Positions 1-10,855 of a stretch of DNA of 64,000 bases are shown in pieces. The stretch is from NCBI GenBank assembly GCA_947179485.1, contig OX359248.1, positions 32,931,378 through 32,995,377 on the forward strand, in the 5' to 3' direction. Source of the DNA: Allacma fusca. Its lineage: Eukaryota; Arthropoda; Collembola; Symphypleona; Sminthuridae. The notes under the pieces are model-generated. The model was not told the origin of the DNA. It saw nothing but the letters and a program-made list of their open reading frames with translations, and did not search any database. Position numbers and translations under genes: made by a program. The stretch's first letter is position 1. Each line of letters opens with the position of its first letter.

Positions 1-700
1 CATAAATCGTGTGTTCACCTGAAATCAGTTGAGTTCGTATTTGTTCTCGTTTACATCCATGGTAAATTAAAATGGTTTTAAAGGTTATCCACGGACAAAG
101 CATTTTCAATATTGAAGGTATTCTGCAAATGCACTTAATTATTCTCAGGATTCCCCCAGTAAAACCTTCCGTAGTCATGCATTTTTAGTGACAACTGTCG
201 CCATATGATTTATACGCACCTAATTTGTACAATGATTAATGATATTGCATTCTGGTGACTATGGTTCGAAGGCTTACTGATAATCATGCCATTCATCATT
301 GTTATTGTTACCCAGAGGTTGCATGTTCTTACGTTTCAACAAATAGATCACTACCTTGTTGGCGAGTTTCATGCTTGCGTCGACCGGAAATATCCCATTC
401 AACGTAGAAATTCCAAGCAAAATACTAGGAGGAACTATTTAGCTCCTACAATAGGCATGCTAGGGTTAGACATCCATCAAACTAGTTGTAATCAGGACAA
501 CGTCACTGGTAGTATGTGTAAGTTAAGCACCTTCACTAATTCTAAAAGGACATCAAAAAGTTAAATTACAATATCAGAATTTTGACGCAATAAGTGCAAA
601 TTGATTTTTTTTTTGAACTATGCTGTAGCAAAACCGAGTCCATCTACGTGCCATTTTTGGTTTGTTGAGTATAAGCACTGAAAGATTAAATTCCAGAATT
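1..700. other. left edge, no gene recognised
   Basis: This upstream flank of the receptor gene contains a 92-codon open frame at 286-564 on the + strand. It has no recognisable domain, no signal peptide and no splice continuity with the receptor exons, so I treat it as chance. Promoter and 5' leader sequence of the receptor gene should lie here, but I see no clear core element. Confidence 0.5.
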
Positions 701-3700
701 ATGCTGCCACTGCTGATAATTTTGGCTGCGAAGTTATTCGGGGATAATGGTGACCTGAAGCCTCCTAATATTTCGATCGGTGTTTGGTTGCCTACTGGCA
801 CTTTATCGTGGTCCTATAATGATGTACCGGAAGGCGTCAAAATTGAGAACAACTCAATTTCGGTGCCGTCAAATATGGATGGTATAAGGTTTTTGTGTAA
901 CGCCTCGTATCCCATCCAATGGGACTTTGCAGCGGATAGCGTATGTATTGCTTATTTCTTCCGTTCTATGTTGTATGATCATGATATTTCAGTTAAAAAC
1001 CTGGTTGCAGATAAACATCACTTGCTTAAATTTGTAGATAAATGACGATCGCCGGAGAAAGCACACAATGGACCATCTGGTGAAAAATATTAGACAGGCG
1101 GCCGACATTTTTAACAAATCTACTTATGAGTACATTGCAGAGCTTCAGTTATTTGGAGAGGATATCACATTAACCAGAAATTATTCATGCAGAAGCTCCG
1201 AGGACCCTTCACTTATGTCTTGGATTTACGTATTTTGGGAAGGTATAGTTGTCGAATAACCGCCGAACCCCTGGTGCATACACAACTTCGCACGTGTTGA
1301 GGAAACTATATTTATATTTTTTCCACAGGTAGTTCTCCTCCTTATCTCCTGGATTATAATGAAACAACGGTTGTCTACGTTGGATCTAACCCAGGTCATC
1401 GTTCCAAAGAAAATGAAATGGTGAAGGTTGTGCTGCCATGCCGAGTATCTGTTCGAACAGTTAATGTTCAACTTCAGAAAAGAAAGAATGGTGTATGGAT
1501 TTTATGTAAAAAATCATTCATTGGAACAAAATGCAAGCAGGAAGTCATGTGTTATTTGGTTTTGATTAGACATGGAGAAGTTTGGCTAATACGGAATTCG
1601 CAACCTACGATCCTTACACGGGTTTTACAGTTGAGACTTACCGAGAGACTGTTTTTGGGGTATATCAATGTGTTGTTCCGGACAGCCCTGTCGACGATCA
1701 GCGAATAGTCATTGTCAGAGAGGGAGAGCGTAAGTGTATTAAACTTCGGGCACCATATTAGAAAAATAATGATACAAATATGTATTAACAGCAGTAATAA
1801 TGTTTCTTAGCTCGTTCTCAACCACCGTTCCATGAGTTTGTCCAAGGCAACGCTTCATTTGCATATAATAACTACACCAATACATTCACTTGCTGCTCAG
1901 ATAATTGGCAACCACCGGCTATGCAAATAGTTTATTGTGATCATCCTACTCTTTGTGATACCAAGAAGAAGGTCTTGGACAGAGTTAGTGCCGTTTTCAG
2001 AAATGTTACTTTATTTGTTTACGGATCATGCTAATACTAAGATTTGAATTTTAAACTTTTCAGATTGTAAGCAACGGCAGACGCCACATTGGCAAAAGCT
2101 GCACGAGTTCTAAAATACGATTTGAGACATCTGGTATTTTGAAGTGTGTAGGAAGTGGCATTAGTGTTTTTCGAGAGTATTTCTTTCCAGTGTCTCTGGG
2201 TCTGAGCAGCATTTTGTTTCGGAAGAACAACCGTGCGCTTCCAAAAGTAGAGGGCGTGCCTTGTAAGACAAGTTTTTGTAACTCGTGTGTGTTATAACCG
2301 CTACCATTGTTAGATTTTGACTAATTTTACGTTTTGCATATTCTTTTCTTCACAATAATTAGACTATCACTGGGAAGACGTGAACCCCGTGGAAATGATT
2401 TCAATTGAATCATCGAGGAATAACCCGGTAATATTTGCAGGGCAGTCATTAACTCTGAAGTGTAAACCATCCCAGTACTATTTTGCACAAGGGGCTAAAT
2501 GGCTTTTAACGTGGAGCAACCATTCTAGGCTTGTCATGGATGGTGAGATTGTTGAAATTACTGTTAGAATCTGCAAACGAGATTCGGGTCTTTTGGTTAT
2601 GAATAACTTGCAATTTTTGTGAACCAGGAGCGGAATCCTCACCGCTGCTTTCAACGTCCATGCTAAATTCACGAGACTCTAATATTGATATTACTGTTGG
2701 TGCTAATTTAACTCAAATAGCTTGTGTTGCTCCTGTGTGGAATTCAAGTCAGTATGTTATCAAGACGGTTTATCTTAATGTAACTTGTAAGTTTGGAAAT
2801 TATTGAAAGTTGTGATGATATGCATTACATATTACAGTCAAAGGTTTGTATCCTCGAATGTCATTGTTCTGCTTTTTTAGTGCCAACAAGGCCCTCTGTC
2901 GACGGTTCTGAGGAGAACATTATTGTTCCTAGCATCTTCTGGTATGTAAATGAAACTAAAAAGTCATTAGCGTGTTTCGCCAAGGGACTTCCACTACCAA
3001 CAGTCATTTGGAAGCATGATGGAACGGTGAGTGGTTCTGGAAAGCTTTCGTAAAACTATTCAAATTTTGTCTGTTTCTGTGGCTATTGAATTAAGGGATT
3101 ACTCAGATATTCAAAGCATAGTTACTGTATATATTTCAAGAGATTAATCTTGGCCGCAATATAAGTAATATCATATAAACGATTAGTTTAATATGTTTAA
3201 CAAATCGAGAGTATTATTAGTAAGTCATTTTATATATAATATAATTTCTTTACAATTTTTTATTCTCTTAGATTGTTTCCAAACAGCGAAGCTTCAATGG
3301 AACATCAATGTTGAACTTTACTACTGTGAATTTCACCAGTCACGGGGAATATGTATGCAAGGTGATCAATGTGGCTGGTCAGGTGACGAAAACGTTTCAT
3401 ATAAACTTAAAAAGTACGTTATAGTTATTATTTCTTTACCTCTCAGTTTTTCCAGTAACTATGTTAATAATGTGCATAAATAAGACAATTGAGAATCTCG
3501 CCTGTTCTGTTAGAATTTTAAACAGTAAAAGGATTTACGAAAGCTTATTATTGTGACGTTATTTTTCAGTTGATGTCCCATCTACCGGATGGGTTACTGG
3601 GATCGTCCTTCTAACCTTACTTTCCCTACTGACCATTATAATACTTGGGTTTTTGGTGAAACGAGTTCGAGATCAAGCAACATCTTTAAACAGTCTGAGA

Positions 3701-3877
3701 ACTGTTGCTTTTAAGGATGTTCTTGAGCAACAACATGGGTTTGCTTTTACAAATTCGGAAAATAATTTGGAGGCAACAACTGATGATGGAGATATGAATA
3801 TTAAATATGAAAATGCTAACGAAGTGTTGTCAAGCTTCTCAATTCACCAGAAGAATGTAAGCTACCAAAGATTCTGA
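701..3877 (+). CDS. PDGF/VEGF-receptor-like Ig-domain transmembrane receptor without a kinase
   Basis: Eleven exons: 701-940, 1038-1242, 1329-1492, 1570-1729, 1811-1983, 2064-2262, 2363-2542, 2628-2786, 2881-3026, 3272-3413, 3570-3877. All introns are GT..AG, phases agree, and the sum of 2076 nt gives 691 residues. The start is the first ATG and opens a signal peptide (MLPLLIILAAKLF). Residues about 30-590 carry successive Ig-like domains. Domain 1 ends NYSC..IYVFWEG and domain 2 has VVLPCRV, a GFTVETY strand and VYQCVV, the pattern of VEGF/PDGF receptor domains 1-2. The last Ig has SLACFAKGLPLPTVIW and GEYVCKVINVAG. A membrane helix follows at about 597-618 with a VKRVR stop-transfer, then only about 73 cytoplasmic residues. 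The usual split tyrosine kinase is absent from the open frame. Many NxS/T sites suit an extracellular protein. By family it would bind PVF/VEGF-like ligands at the cell surface; acting as a ligand trap or decoy is inference. Some exon ends (exons 1 and 3) are less certain than others. Confidence 0.82.
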
Positions 3878-4040
3878 AAACCTTCAACATTACCATATGA
3901 TGCAAGTACAATTCTGAAGGGATTGTAGATTGTTGGTGATTAAGAGTTTATAAAATGAAAATTGACAGGATAGTCCTTAATAACTTTAAAATTTCAAACT
4001 GGGATTATGTATGAAGTACCTATATATTTTAAATTTTCGA

Positions 4041-4046
4041 AATAAA
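4041..4046 (+). promoter_or_regulatory. poly(A) signal AATAAA after the receptor stop
   Basis: A canonical AATAAA lies about 165 nt after the receptor stop codon, before the kinase-like remnants. If used, it ends the transcript upstream of them, which fits a receptor that no longer includes the kinase. Confidence 0.5.
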
Positions 4047-4086
4047 TCTAAATACTACTCTTATGCTTTGGAATTCCCGATCAAAG

Positions 4087-4686
4087 TCATCAAAACCTAC
4101 CCCAAACAGTGCTATTCCCTATAATGAATCATTCGCTGGGATACCGAAAAACCTTTTGCGATCTTCTGTCGTTTACTTACTTACCCGTAAGTGTGCATCA
4201 ATTTTCACCCTTACAAAACATTTTCGGTCTGCTCATTGTAAAAATACTCTTGTGAAATTTTCAAATATGAAATTTAATATTATTGATAATAAAAAGAAAG
4301 GAAGTTTAATATTGCTAAATTTCATAGAACCAAGAATAAAGCTGGAGCGACTTGAAAGATAAATGACGCCGTTTTGGTTTATGCCGGAGATATTTATTAC
4401 GCAGACCCAGGTCAATTACAACAGATACTCAATGTAACAAGTTCGATCACCTCTTGACCGACATTGCCAACGGGATATTTAATCTAACTAATAAATATTG
4501 CTTTCTTCATGTACGTATGGGGCAGTAAAAGTAGGAAAAGGGGAATCGAGCTTCCGACCGAAAATCTATCATCCCCATTGCTCCAAGTTTAGCCTTTTAA
4601 CTGCATGTTCAGTAGTACAATCGAAGTATTTTTCCATGTTGAGATTTACACAGAGATTCGAAACATTAGCCGATTTGATTATGTAA
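4087..4686 (+). pseudogene. eroded receptor tyrosine kinase remnant
   Basis: Three separate pieces resemble a class III/V receptor kinase in the right order. At 4087-4184, between a possible acceptor and a GTAAGT donor, the frame reads IPYNESFAGIPKNLL, like the juxtamembrane/kinase lead LPYDxxWEFPRxxLxLG. At about 4444-4512 the frame reads LLTDIANGIFNLTNKYCFLH, like the helix E and catalytic-loop entry (QIAxGMxFLxxKxFLHRDL). At about 4519-4683 the frame reads KVGKGESSFRPK..HCSKFSLLTACSVV..RFTQRFETLADLI, like the C-lobe tail (LxxGxRMxRPxxCPxxLYxLMxxCW..RPxFxxLxxxLxxLL). The glycine loop, VAIK, DFG, APE and helix F motifs are not visible, and only a few bases separate pieces two and three. It could not encode a working kinase. 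Each match is weak alone; the order and position beside the receptor make the case. A chance resemblance remains possible. Confidence 0.45.
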
Positions 4687-5227
4687 ATTCAAATCACAAG
4701 ATAAAGATGTCTAAAAAGAAGCTACTTTCTGAGACTATAGTGGGGGAACTCTGCGGATCTATAAACTTACTGTAGCTGCATGATCCGCCACCTTATCAAC
4801 TTTCTAGTATTGTTCACAAGAGAAAACGGGGTTAGCATGGTGTTGTTCAAGAACTGAAAATATTTATTGAGTTAATCAGTTTCTTTTCAAAAAATTTTAA
4901 AAGAAGAAATAAGTGGTTATTGGAGAAATTAGTGCTTCGGGGCAGGCACTTATCGGAGACCATAAACTATTATCAATTATGAATTGGGTCATTATGTGGA
5001 ATAATTGACAATCAGATTTTTTGTCAGTTTTCAGATGTTGCTTGATCTCGAACTCGTTTCACCAAAACACCAAGTGTTACAGTGGCAAATTTCTATTAAG
5101 TTCGGTAGTAATGATTTTTCTTGTAATGAAATAGAAAAATATGTCACTACTTTGCATGAAATATAATATACACAAACACATTAATAATTATTACACAATC
5201 ATTTTGACTGTTTAGCTTTTTAAACAA
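4687..5227. other. AT-rich spacer between convergent genes
   Basis: No gene, tRNA or clear repeat is seen here. The stretch separates the receptor locus from the 3' end of the decarboxylase gene on the other strand. Confidence 0.5.
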
Positions 5228-5233
5228 TTTATT
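5228..5233 (-). promoter_or_regulatory. poly(A) signal of the decarboxylase gene
   Basis: TTTATT on the + strand reads AATAAA on the minus strand, about 195 nt beyond the MVD stop codon, a normal distance for a 3' UTR end. Confidence 0.5.
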
Positions 5234-5427
5234 TTTTACATACATTATGTGTTATAAAATCCGAACCTCAATTTTTGCGAAACCCTGAAAACAGCACCAA
5301 CCCTGATAGTGTATATATAAAACGAAATTTTCGCTTTGTACTTTGTACAATATCAATCTGAATATTATGCAGATTCCAATATATTAATTTGCCATCACCG
5401 TGTTGAGATTAGTTAATAAGATTTGGT

Positions 5428-7293
5428 TTAAAAAGCCATTGGTGTTGGATGTCCATTTGCACCCAACAAATGATCGGCTGCAGTGAGCTCTTTAGGACCC
5501 TCACCAATTTTAGTGTGCACTGTGTAACGAAGGGCATTAGGGTCCCACGGGGTTCTTTCAACTATTTTCGGCAACTTTTTCTACAAGTTAAAAATTTAAA
5601 ATTTAATCACTTATACCTCTAGTTTTTAACTCACATTCCCATGTATAAATAATTTCACAATACAAACCTCCAGTTGACTATCTAAAGTGACCGGAATTCC
5701 AGTGAAATAAGTATCAGCATTTTGAGTGGTGGGAAAGACATGATTAACTGCAGCCAAAACAAGTGGCACATGTTCTTCCAGCAAATACAAACATGCATTT
5801 GGGCCTGCATCAAATGTGTATGCTACCTGCACAATCATGGAAAAGTCATAATTGTAGCATCATACATGAACTTTCTTAAACCAAAAATATAAATTTGTAA
5901 GACTATTACAATGGTTTTTCCAGCTTCCTCGTTGATCTGGTGAATAAGATCCGAAATGGCATGAGAAACTTCGGACATGTACACCAAAGGTGGGTACGTG
6001 TCTAAACAGACAGCATGGAACTGGTTGCTATCTTGCATCGTAATGTCAGCGAAAGTTTTGAAATCCTTGTTGTAGATCGCCTGTAAGCAATTTTAAAATT
6101 ATAAATTTAGCCTATTAGACATTTTTTTACTATTAGGATTACATATGTATTCCTTAAATAGTTACCTGCTTGATATCAGCAAGACGTTTAGGCACAACCT
6201 GAGAAACTCGTGTTTTGAGTAATTCACTGGTTGCCACACTAGTCTGCATACCCGCCGTACTCCCAGTTTTCTTCTTGTTTTCGCTGACCTGCAGTATCAC
6301 ACAGAATTAACAATTATTTCACCCAGCTCTCATCTTTACACGATAACGTTAACTCAGCAAAAATATAATTACTCAACTTACTACAAGTATAAGGACTCTC
6401 ATTTCGTTCCAATGATTTGAATCCACAACCTGCACAGCACAGGAGTCAGTCCCATCGTTCTTATCTCCAGCAATCCATTCCACGAAACCCCCATAAATAC
6501 TCCGACAGGCACTTCCAGATCCCTGCCGAGCAATCGAAGAGATATCCCCATCCAGCTGATATAATTTAGACAATGAAGCCACTGCAAAGGACAAACCAAT
6601 TGACTTCAATTCTTTTTTGTAAACGTAAATTCATCTAAATATATAATAATTTACCTAAGCAAGCATATCCCGCAGCAGATGATGCTAGCCCAGCTGCAGT
6701 GGGGAAATTATTAACCGAACAAATGTGTACATTATATTCCAGCTCCTCCGGGGATATTTTCCCCTGTTCTTTAGCCCTTCTTCGAACTATCGAATGATAA
6801 ACATGATTACTACAAATTATCCCCCGTCCTCATATTATAAAAATGTTATAACAAATCCTTCCAAAATCTCCCAGTCACACCTTCATTAAGACAGTTAATC
6901 AAACGCCGGTTCTCAAAAGTTTCTTCCACCCCGTTGAGCCATATTCTGTTTCTAGTGAAATTCCGACTAAAAGAAACAGTAGTTTTGGCACACATCTACA
7001 AAAAATGTCTCATAATAATGCACCTTGAATAAGTACAATTATTAATTAATAATACACCAAATTTACTTGGTTCGTTGATAACGTGCCACTGATTGAGCCA
7101 TTCAAAGGTAATATCAGGTTCTCATCCCTTTTCCCCCCTAATAAACAAAATACCGGGCAATTATTAACTTCTACTCAAAAATAATTCCATTCTTATACTC
7201 GGAAAAAAAAACCCTCCACATAAATCTCTTACAATATTTAATCACAGCAATATTCACAGGTGCGACAACAGTGACCATTCGTAAAGTCTCCAT
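5428..7293 (-). CDS. MVD: mevalonate diphosphate decarboxylase
   Basis: This cytosolic GHMP-superfamily enzyme converts mevalonate 5-diphosphate plus ATP to isopentenyl diphosphate, CO2, ADP and phosphate, the last step of the mevalonate pathway. Nine exons on the minus strand (7233-7293, 7067-7137, 6881-6995, 6655-6786, 6382-6581, 6166-6288, 5910-6080, 5668-5826, 5428-5580) have GT..AG introns and consistent phases and sum to 1185 nt, 394 residues, the normal family length. Visible signatures are [18 protein letters not shown] (about 11-28), ISGTLS (about 36-41), the ATP-binding loop [15 protein letters not shown] (about 109-123), [16 protein letters not shown] (about 141-156), [17 protein letters not shown] in exon 7 and [10 protein letters not shown] in exon 8 with the catalytic Asp. 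The C-terminus ends NGHPTPMAF. The ATG at 7293 gives the canonical [14 protein letters not shown] start. Arthropods lack sterol synthesis, so the product would feed dolichol, quinones, prenylation and terpenoid hormones. No defect seen. Confidence 0.97.
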
Positions 7294-9440
7294 TTCTAAA
7301 GGTCAATGAAAGGTCCGAATCCGAAGTAGCGCTGGAGATTGTTTTTTTAATTTAAACCAAGGCTGGCTGATTGAATGGACGGATCAAATCCCAGGTTCAT
7401 TAATTTGTGGCTTCCTAAAAATAAAAAAATTAAATACATTACGAAACGAACTAGTTTAACAAATAGAAATAAAAACATGCATGCTGTAATTACACGAGTC
7501 ATTACATTGGAACTAAGGAATTGACTTAAGTATTTACAAAGCGAGTACCTTTTAAGAAATGGAGTAAGTACAAGAATAATTATTTGAACAATAGGTCTTT
7601 CTAGAATGATGACAATATTGATACCTATTTCAGAACAGCCAAGGCCAAAGAGCAAGTCTATAAAAGCACATTACAATGCGGCTTACAAATTTCCATGTGA
7701 AATAATTACTTTTAGGGGGTTAACACAAAACCCAAAACCAGTATTGTGTGTGAACACTGTGCAAAACTAAAAATACTATTCTAGTCAGTCAAATGTTACC
7801 TGGGGAGGAAGCCCAAGCGAACAACATCTGATTGAAACTTCACTCTACAACAAAAACAAATAAACGTACATACTCTGTATGGCACAGTGCACATGCCTTT
7901 TTTACATGCAAGGGAGAAGTGCTCGGCGCGGGTAAGAGCATTCCGTACCCGTCTTGCTATTAATACAAACATTAAACAATTTTAATAGTAGATATTATTA
8001 TTAAAATTAACAATAATACTCACATAATAATGCAAAGTAGTACATTAGGAATTTAAACAATTTCTTGGGATTATTGCTATTAAGAGTTATTGATGTCTGT
8101 AATATAATCATTATTAAATAAGCAAGTTTGCAGTAATTACTCAAATGTGAGTATTTCTCGCTAATTTTTGCTCACCTGAATTATTTTACCAGGTTTTGAC
8201 TTCCAGACATAAAATACCTTTGAACAGTTTAATGTAGTCCTTTATTGTTAATTTATGTCAGTGGCAAGCACTGTTGTCTCTCACAGTTAGAGGACAAGCA
8301 AGGGAGAAAAACATGATTTTGTAATAGGGATTATGAAATATCCATGTAGTTGTAGCAATTCACACGACTTTGTGGTCATGATATTTCAGAAAAACTATGA
8401 GTATGATGAGCGAAGTTTAATAAAAAATCCTCACATTCTGTGTAAGGAAGTTGAGGAGTACGTAAGATATCAAAGGTAAAATATTACCTCAAACCCAAGT
8501 AGATATGCAACGCACATAGTAGTGTTTTCCTTTTCGTGTAAAAAATTGTTGTTTTCAAGTATCTTTCAATTTGGATTTTTGGTGTAAAAATTTAGGCTTC
8601 CTATCTTTTTTGGGAAGTTTTCAATTTATTTGAGAATATTTACGGGAAAGGGTAGAGAGTTGCAAATTATCGTGATTACCTGGTTTCAAGAGGTACTGGA
8701 ATGAGTAATTACGTCCCTGAACAGGTATTTAGTCTTAAAAAGCAAGCGACTACATGTTGCCTGTGCTTATAACTGGATCTGTATCCATAATTTTTTCATG
8801 GAGAGAATGTACACCCTAAACACCACCAAAAAGTATTAGTAAAGTAAATATCCGTATTCGGTTTCCCCCTGACAATGCACGATTCCACGTTGTAGCGATG
8901 AAGACAATGTTGACCAAAAGGGTTATGGTTTTGAATTAATTTAAAGGTTGTCATCAGGAACGAAAGGTTGTGCTTTGTTTAAGATATATATTTTTGGTTG
9001 CTGCAATCCCAATTCTTGACTTGTAGGCTATGATAATATTAATGCAATGCAAATGAATCCTTATGGAATTTTCTGCAAGCCGATGATTTGAAATGTTTTT
9101 TTAATGGCTTTCTATAGACTAGATAAGATGACATCAGAAATTGTTCATACTCCGCATTTGCTTCGATTTCTCTCCTTGAGAGTAATTTCTTCCATCTTGC
9201 TCCCCGTCTTTTCCGCTCATGACACCAATTCTCAGTGGAGCAAGCGATCAAATAGCTGTCTGGAAAACTTGTCAATCTCCTACAACCGAAAGTCAAAACA
9301 TTTTGTGAAAAAAAGAAATTGATATTTTAAAAAATTATTCTCGAATTTTTTCATGTTTCTGAACCCGGTGACCTCAAATATTAACCCAGGCCAATGAAAC
9401 AAATTTTAGGAAATCTGGAACTAAATAAAACTAAACTACA
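7294..9440. other. upstream flank of MVD, no gene recognised
   Basis: The MVD promoter and any leader exon should lie at the low end of this stretch. A 102-codon frame at 7347-7655 (minus) and two antisense-paired frames near 9040-9320 have no recognisable domain and no good splice context. A short GC-richer patch at about 7925-7960 stands out from the AT-rich surroundings but matches no RNA gene I can identify. Confidence 0.5.
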
Positions 9441-9479
9441 AACTGGGGGAACCAAATTTATGAGTGACTCCCTTAGTTT

Positions 9480-10075
9480 TGCTAGGGAGGAGGCATATGA
9501 TATTGTCTCCCTGTACATTACATTAAAGTTTGGGAATGATTTCAATATTGCTCGTTGATAAAAGATCTAAAGTCGTCGGTCACGACTTTTTTGTCGTCAT
9601 GCATGGCTGTTATTTATCATTTTTCAAAGCCAAAAGGCCCCCTGCTGGTTGCTTTGAGAAGAAAAATTACGGCTCCCAGCATCGTTTGATACTTATATGA
9701 ACGAAACTAACAATGAGGAAGAAGTCAGTAGCCTGTGTCACTAAACGGCTTGCAGTTTAAACATTAATTTGGAATCATGATGACAGGGTCTATCTATATA
9801 ATTTAAGTGCTGTTTCATTCTAATTTTTCCTTATTATCATTGTTCATTCGAGTGACTCTTAGGACATTCAATTCAAAGCACAGGCAGGTACCAAGTACAA
9901 AAAATAATTCGGCTCAAATTTCTAAAAATGAATGTACCAACATGCTCTACACACAGTAGAACCTTTCGGAATGTAATCCACAAGTATGCCTTCTAATGCT
10001 TGAAAAAATTTCTTTCAAAACTTCCTAGTCTTTTAAATCTTTCGAAAAATCCAAGTCTCAATGGAACATGACCAT
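9480..10075 (+). pseudogene. decayed duplicate of receptor exons 8-10
   Basis: Clear nucleotide similarity to the receptor gene at 0.7-3.9 kb, same strand and order. Positions about 9629-9788 align along the whole of receptor exon 9 (2881-3026); shared stretches include GAAACTAA, AAGTCA and TTTGGAA.CATGATG. Positions about 9498-9542 align with the 3' end of exon 8 and its donor region (AAGTTTGG.AAT.AT). Positions about 10036-10075 resemble the start of exon 10 (TCAATGGAACAT). The exon-9-like part is interrupted by in-frame stops and small length changes, so it is not coding. Earlier exons, the membrane exon and a kinase are not evident. This points to an old tandem or segmental duplication of the receptor locus, with the MVD gene now between the copies. 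Confidence 0.7.
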
Positions 10076-10823
10076 GAGCTTATAAATGGAAAACTTGATG
10101 GGATTAACTAGAACGCCAAGAACTTCTTCAAAATTTGTACTTAAAAAAAAAATTCTAGAAAAAGCTGTAGCCTTAAAACTGTGAAGGACTAATAAAATCT
10201 GATTTTGCAGTGGGTATTTTTTTCTCTTTAAATACATTTATTTTTCGGTACATATAATAATGTATGGTATCTTTATACAGACTATAGGTATAGGTATTGT
10301 ATGTGTATATTAGTAACATGACACGGCCTACACACGTCATTAATACTTGCATTTTCTCCCAAATATTCAATATATTAACATTAAACTTTATTATTCGATT
10401 TGCTTTTTATTATAATATGTTTATTATTACATATTTTATTCACCTTTGTGTCCGTCATTCGATTCAATTTTTAATATAACACAACTATCTCAGCATGTTC
10501 TTGTAATACGGGAAACGTTCTCCATATAATTAGTAGATACTCATATTACTCAATATGTTATTATATAGTAATAGTGTATATGTATAGTAAGTAGTATGTA
10601 TGTATGCACGTATTATTCCATTATGACAATTTGCAATTTAAATATTTATTAACATGGTATATTTTTAAGTATATATATAATTATAGACGCTCCATTTAAC
10701 CTTGTTTGCATGGTACACAGACACACTTTTGCGGTATGATTAGAGGGAGGATTGATTTTATATATTTTATATTATGCATGTTAAACATTGACTGTATATA
10801 CTTTACACACGTAGCCTAATTAA

Positions 10824-10829
<6 letters not shown>

Positions 10830-10855
<26 letters not shown>
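10830..10855. repeat. (TA)n microsatellite
   Basis: About 13 uninterrupted TA units, following a TTAATTAATTA stretch. Confidence 0.9.

Noticed and set aside
7347-7655. 102-codon frame upstream of MVD on the minus strand
   Set aside because: Hydrophobic AT-rich chance frame with no ATG-linked signal peptide that I trust, no conserved motif and no link to the MVD exons.
7925-7960. GC-richer patch considered as a tRNA
   Set aside because: I could not form a cloverleaf with acceptor, anticodon and T arms or find the B-box consensus.
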